A stretch of DNA of 64,000 bases from Prosthecodimorpha hirschii (GTDB taxonomy: Bacteria > Pseudomonadota > Alphaproteobacteria > Rhizobiales > Ancalomicrobiaceae): contig NZ_LJYW01000001.1 of NCBI RefSeq assembly GCF_001305515.1, positions 5,118,486 to 5,182,485 on the forward strand, written 5' to 3'. Under the pieces are notes generated by a model that saw nothing but the letters and a program-made list of their open reading frames with translations, searched no databases and was not told the origin of the DNA. Each line of letters starts with the position of its first letter. Position 1 is the first letter of the stretch. Shown piece by piece: positions 60,692 to 64,000 of this stretch. The translations under genes were made by a program, and so were the position numbers.

Positions 60692-60889
60692 TCAGCGGGT
60701 GGCGGGCGGGTCGTCGAATTCGTCGTCGGCGGGATCGGCGGCCGGAATCGCGTAGACGCCGGAGAGCCAGCGATTCAGGTCGACCTTGCGGCAGCGATCG
60801 GAACAGAAGGGATGATGGGCCGCCAGCGACATGCGCGAGCAGATCGGACAGGGACGGGCGGTGTGGCGGGGCGGTGCGGCGGTGCTCAT
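60692..60889 (-). CDS. yacG: DNA gyrase inhibitor YacG
   Basis: 65 residues. A zinc site is formed by Cys14, Cys17, Cys29 and Cys33 in RPCPICSRMSLAAHHPFCSDRCRKVDLNRWLSGVYAIP, followed by an acidic tail, as in YacG. The protein binds GyrB and blocks gyrase. ATG 60889 gives the usual short N-terminus. In relatives it follows maf and precedes tRNA-Phe; here an oppositely oriented gene separates it from maf. Confidence 0.93.
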   Translation of the reverse strand: MSTAAPPRHTARPCPICSRMSLAAHHPFCSDRCRKVDLNRWLSGVYAIPAADPADDEFDDPPATR

Positions 60890-61067
60890 GTCGGTCTCGG
60901 TGCGTGGCGCCGTGCGGCGCGGCGGATCGGTCGGATCACTGAAAATCACGGCCCGGCGGTACGTTCAAGGCGCGGATGCGAACCGCCTCGTTAAGCGAAG
61001 GGGCGGGGCGCGGCGGCGGACGGGCGGGCTGGCCACGGCCGGCGAAGACAACGAACAACGGGGAGGC

Positions 61068-61673
61068 ATGAAGGCGATGGGCAGGTTTGCGGAACGGGCG
61101 GCGAGACTGGGACGGGCGGGCGTTGCGATGGCGGCGCTGCTTGCGGCCGCGGCGGCGGGATTGGGACCGGAGGCTGCCGAAGCGCAGCAGTTCCGGCGCG
61201 CCGTGCCGGGGGCGGGCGGCTGCGTGCTGCAATGTTCCAACGAGCGGCTGGCGGCCGGGCGCCTCGACGACGATTCGGTGCGCCGGTCGCTCAATGCCTG
61301 CCGCGACCAGTGCGAGGGCGAGATCAGGACCCGCTTCACGACCGGCGGGCAGGATGCCGCCGCCTATGCCAACTGCCCGGAGACGGCGTTGACGGAGGCC
61401 GAACTCGGCGAACTCCGCGCGGCGAGCGGCCCGCCCCTGGTGATGCTGTCGAGCTTCGTCTGGGAGGTGCGCAACGTGCTGGCGGGGCGCATCCTGCGCC
61501 GCATGGAGGTGCGCCACCAGGTGCCGACGCTGAACGAGGTGGTCAGCAGCACGCGGAGCTTCGTTCCGCCCGGCGAGACCGGCGGCTTCGTCATCGCCGA
61601 ACTCGGCGACGTGACGCCGCAGCTCGGCCAGACGGTCAGGATCGTGCGCGTCACGGCCTGCGCGCTGAAGTGA
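61068..61673 (+). CDS. secreted Cys-containing hypothetical protein
   Basis: 201 residues. An N-terminal signal peptide (AGVAMAALLAAAAAGLGPEAAEAQ) is followed by a mature part with Cys in GGCVLQCSN, ACRDQCEG, NCPE and the last TACALK, likely forming periplasmic disulfides. The second half is predicted mainly strand (TRSFVPPGETGGFVIAELGDVTPQLGQTVRIVRV). I do not recognise the family. GGAGG precedes ATG 61068. It converges with maf and is inserted between maf and yacG. Confidence 0.7.
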   Translation: MKAMGRFAERAARLGRAGVAMAALLAAAAAGLGPEAAEAQQFRRAVPGAGGCVLQCSNERLAAGRLDDDSVRRSLNACRDQCEGEIRTRFTTGGQDAAAYANCPETALTEAELGELRAASGPPLVMLSSFVWEVRNVLAGRILRRMEVRHQVPTLNEVVSSTRSFVPPGETGGFVIAELGDVTPQLGQTVRIVRVTACALK

Positions 61674-61943
61674 CCGGTGCGGGGACAGAAGCGCGCCGCG
61701 CGTCGGGCCGGCGGCGCCCGGGTGGCTCGGGGCCGGGCGGTCGCGGCCGGGGCCAGGCCCGTCGTAACGGGCTCGTCTCGATCGGGCGATCCGACCGCGG
61801 CGTGACGGCCGCGCAAGGCGTCAGCAACCATGTGCAGGCAATCGAGTGCCGGCAAATGTTTGACGGCGATCGTGGCCGGCAGCCGGGCGGGGCACGGCGG
61901 TGGACCGCCCCGGACGGGCGCGATCCGGTCCTCGCGCCGATGC

Positions 61944-62585
61944 TCAGGCGGAGGCGACGATCGGGGACGACCATCCGGCGCGGACCGGGTAGCCGGCGGC
62001 TTCCAGCAGGCCGACGGTCTCGGAGAGCGGCAGGCCGACGATGGTCGTGTAGGAACCGACGATCTTGACCACGAAGCTGCCGGCGATGCCTTGCACCGCA
62101 TAGGCGCCGGCCTTGCCGCGCCATTCGCCGCAGGCCACATAGGCGTCGATCTCGTCCGCCGACAGCCGCTTGAAGCGGACGCGCGCCTCGACCAGGCGCG
62201 AGCGCACGGACAGCTTGTCGGAGCCCAGCGCGACGCCGGTCCAAACCCGGTGCGAACGGCCGGACAGCAGGCGCAGGCAGGCGACGGCCTCGTCGATCGT
62301 CTCGGCCTTGGGCAGGATGCGCCGGCCGACCGCCACCACCGTGTCGGCGGCCAGCACAAGACTGCCGGCGAGATCGGCATCCTGCTTCGTCCAGGCGATG
62401 CCGGCGGCGACCTTCTCGGCGGCGAGCCGGGTCGCGAGCGAGCGCGGCAGTTCGGACTTCTTCGGCGTCTCGTCGAGGTCGGTCGGCTTCAGGACATCCG
62501 GCTCGATGCCGACCTGCTGCAGAAGCCCGAGGCGGCGCGGCGAGGCGGAGGCGAGAACGAGCTTCGGGCGAACGGCGTCGGGCAT
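61944..62585 (-). CDS. maf: Maf family nucleoside triphosphate pyrophosphatase
   Basis: 213 residues. [31 protein letters not shown] at the N-terminus, [20 protein letters not shown] near 82, and [33 protein letters not shown] near 160 are all Maf hallmarks. It hydrolyses non-canonical or modified nucleotides to monophosphates. ATG 62585 (MPDAVRPK) is chosen; the in-frame upstream extension is Pro/Arg-rich and made of DNA repeats. Confidence 0.93.
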   Translation of the reverse strand: MPDAVRPKLVLASASPRRLGLLQQVGIEPDVLKPTDLDETPKKSELPRSLATRLAAEKVAAGIAWTKQDADLAGSLVLAADTVVAVGRRILPKAETIDEAVACLRLLSGRSHRVWTGVALGSDKLSVRSRLVEARVRFKRLSADEIDAYVACGEWRGKAGAYAVQGIAGSFVVKIVGSYTTIVGLPLSETVGLLEAAGYPVRAGWSSPIVASA

Positions 62586-62905
62586 GGCGAGGGTCCGGAC
62601 AGGCGCCCGAGGGCGGGAGGGTGCCCGAAGACGGGCTGGCGACCGACGGCGAGACGGCAGCGGGAGGCGAGACGGAACCGGGAGGCGGGCTGGACCCGGT
62701 CGCGGGGGAGACCCGATCGAGGGCTGAACCCCTTTGGGCTGAACCCCGGAGGGCTTAACCCCTTTGGGCTGCACCCGGTGGCGGGCCGGCGCCGGAAGGC
62801 TGCGCATCCCGAGGGCGGTCGAGGGAGCGCCGGAGGCGGCCGGCGCGAAGCCGCGTTCGGCTCCCGGCCGGTCACTTGAAGCGGCCGGTCACTTGAAGCG
62901 GCCAG
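62586..62905. other. repeat-rich intergenic region between infA and maf
   Basis: This 320-base gap contains four 15-bp units of the GGGCTGAACCCCTTT type (62721-62780), other G/A-rich near-repeats (62640-62700), and two extra copies of the infA stop segment (62866-62899). No gene is supported. Confidence 0.7.
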
Positions 62906-62916
62906 TCACTTGAAGC
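62866..62916 (-). repeat. 17-bp tandem repeat at the infA stop codon, three units
   Basis: GGCCGGTCACTTGAAGC occurs at 62866 and 62883, and GGCCAGTCACTTGAAGC at 62900. The third contains the real infA end (RFK and stop); the other two repeat that ending downstream of the gene. Confidence 0.93.
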
Positions 62917-63124
62917 GGTAGGTGATGCGGCCCTTGGTGAGGTCGTAGGGCGTCATCTCGACCAGCACCTTGTCGCCCGCCAGAACGCGGATGCGGTTCT
63001 TGCGCATGCGGCCGGCGGTGTGCGCGATGATCTCGTGATCGTTCTCCAGCTTCACGCGGAAGGTCGCGTTCGGCAGGAGCTCGGTGACGAGCGCGGGAAA
63101 TTCCAGGATTTCTTCCTTGGTCAT
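62906..63124 (-). CDS. infA: translation initiation factor IF-1
   Basis: 72 residues, the standard IF-1 length. [69 protein letters not shown] is a complete S1/OB-fold protein nearly identical to known alphaproteobacterial IF-1. It occupies the ribosomal A site during initiation. It is followed by maf on the same strand after 320 bases of repeat-rich DNA. Confidence 0.98.
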   Translation of the reverse strand: MTKEEILEFPALVTELLPNATFRVKLENDHEIIAHTAGRMRKNRIRVLAGDKVLVEMTPYDLTKGRITYRFK

Positions 63125-63428
63125 GAGTCTTCCGGGTCAGGGGAAATGAATGCGCGGAAACTACCGGATCGGCGCGCAAAAGGAAACCGGGAACGTAGCT
63201 GTGCGAATCCGGACCGCGCGCAGGGCTGCGCGGGCGGCTTCCGGCACCGGATCGCCTCGCGCCGGGCGAGGCGGGGCGAGGGGAGTGTAGCGCAATCGCG
63301 CGCCGGCAAAAGGGGCTTTCGGGGCCACGCGGCCGGGCGCCGGATGGGGCGCCGCCGCATGGTGGGCCGACGGGACGGAGACGGCGCCGCGTGCCTCAGG
63401 GGCCGCGGCGCTGGTGGTCGGTTCGGGT
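63125..63428. other. intergenic region between the caspase-like gene and infA
   Basis: 304 bases that should hold the infA promoter on the minus strand. I see no clear boxes, hairpin terminator or small gene in it. Confidence 0.5.
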
Positions 63429-64000
63429 TCAGCGCTTCTGGATGGCGATGGAGAAGTCCGGGATGGTGCCGGGCTTGGACATGACGGGATGCTGGCGGCC
63501 GTCGGTGAGGACCTTGACGCGCTCGGCGACGTAGACATCGAGTTCGGAGAGGGTGATGACGCCGTTCTTCAGGAGGTCGGCCTTGCCCTCGGCGATGCCC
63601 TCGATGACCGCCTTGGTGAAGGCGCCGTTGCCCCAGGCGGCGTTCTCGATCGACAGTTCCTTGCCGGTCGAGGAGCCGAACACGACGACGCCGTTCTCGC
63701 TCGCCGCCAGTTCGTTGACGACGCCGTTGATGTCGACGGAGCCGCGGGTCTTGTCGGCCGAGACGCCGGCGGCATGGCAGGCGTCGAGGAACAGCACGGC
63801 CTTGCCGGCGAGCCGGCTCAGCGTCGAGCGGATGTCCTCCTTGTTGATGCCGCGGCTCCGGAGCTTGGAGATCGAGGCGTCGACGGGCAGGAACCAGAAG
63901 GCGCCGGCATTGTCGAGATAGCCGTGGCCGGCCAGGAAGATCATGCCGATGTCGCGGCTGGTGACCTGCTTCTCGAGCCATTCCAGGCCCTCGACGATGC
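63429..64000 (-). CDS. caspase family protein (C-terminal part)
   Basis: The frame is open to the window edge, so the N-terminus is missing; 190 residues are visible. The catalytic dyad is present: His in IFLAGHGYLDNAGAFWFLP and Cys in AVLFLDACHAAG. GVVVFGSSTGKELSIENAAWGNGAFTKAVIEGI and a final C-terminal segment with TLSELDVYVAERVKVLTDGRQHPVM follow the p20 layout of bacterial caspase homologues. It is a Cys protease of probable regulatory or stress role. The unseen N-terminal part could hold further domains. Confidence 0.88.
   Translation of the reverse strand, partial: IVEGLEWLEKQVTSRDIGMIFLAGHGYLDNAGAFWFLPVDASISKLRSRGINKEDIRSTLSRLAGKAVLFLDACHAAGVSADKTRGSVDINGVVNELAASENGVVVFGSSTGKELSIENAAWGNGAFTKAVIEGIAEGKADLLKNGVITLSELDVYVAERVKVLTDGRQHPVMSKPGTIPDFSIAIQKR

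Overview
The window looks like chromosomal DNA of a high-GC alphaproteobacterium, probably in or near Hyphomicrobiales. This rests on gene content: an infA/maf/yacG/tRNA-Phe neighbourhood, several TRAP transporters, a fused LivHM permease, a DUF6460-like membrane protein and an AsmA-type protein. GC is very high throughout, so long antisense open frames are common and were not annotated.

Region 1 (1-13.5 kb, plus strand) is an uptake and oxidation island. It has a branched-chain-amino-acid-type ABC transporter (LivK end, fused LivHM, LivG, LivF) with a frameshifted OsmC gene inside it. Next come a VOC protein, two flavin-dependent luciferase-like monooxygenases, two carboxymuconolactone-decarboxylase/peroxidase-type proteins, a MetNIQ-like transporter and a broken SsuA-like sulfonate-binding gene. 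The likely theme is uptake and oxidative attack on small organosulfur or similar compounds.

Region 2 (13.5-18.7 kb) holds an AT-rich patch with a strong terminator, a quinone-oxidoreductase-like gene, a divergent SDR/TetR pair with two palindromic operators, and a MarR-MFS operon preceded by two perfect 14-bp palindromes.

Region 3 (18.77-33.6 kb) is a complete type I-G (formerly I-U) CRISPR-Cas system. The array has 45 repeats and is read on the minus strand. Above it lie a long leader with G-rich hexamer repeats, cas2, a cas4-cas1 fusion, a Phd/VapC-type toxin-antitoxin pair, and then cas8g, cas3, csb2 and csb1, with each effector start overlapping the previous stop as ATGA. A divergent WYL regulator sits at the far end. 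Between the toxin-antitoxin pair and cas8g is a degenerate repeat-spacer-repeat unit that resembles the mini-CRISPRs of CreTA/CreR elements. It is the most interesting item in the window.

Region 4 (33.7-39.5 kb) carries an NAD(P)/FAD oxidoreductase like the SelD N-terminal extension, a small membrane protein, an AsmA-family protein and acetoacetyl-CoA synthetase.

Region 5 (39.5-59 kb) has two sugar-acid-type catabolic clusters. The minus-strand one encodes an SDR, a split transketolase, a three-part TRAP transporter and a 3-hydroxyisobutyrate-dehydrogenase-like enzyme, with a divergent LysR. The plus-strand one encodes a fused TRAP permease, two similar binding proteins, two SDRs, a RuBisCO-like protein, a DUF1537 kinase and an alpha/beta hydrolase, preceded by a LysR regulator and a BKACE enzyme. 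The RuBisCO-like protein plus DUF1537 kinase pairing recalls 3-oxo-isoapionate (apiose/apionate) catabolism.

Region 6 (59-64 kb) is housekeeping: a conserved hypothetical, tRNA-Phe, yacG, a secreted Cys-containing protein, maf, infA and the C-terminal part of a caspase-family protein.
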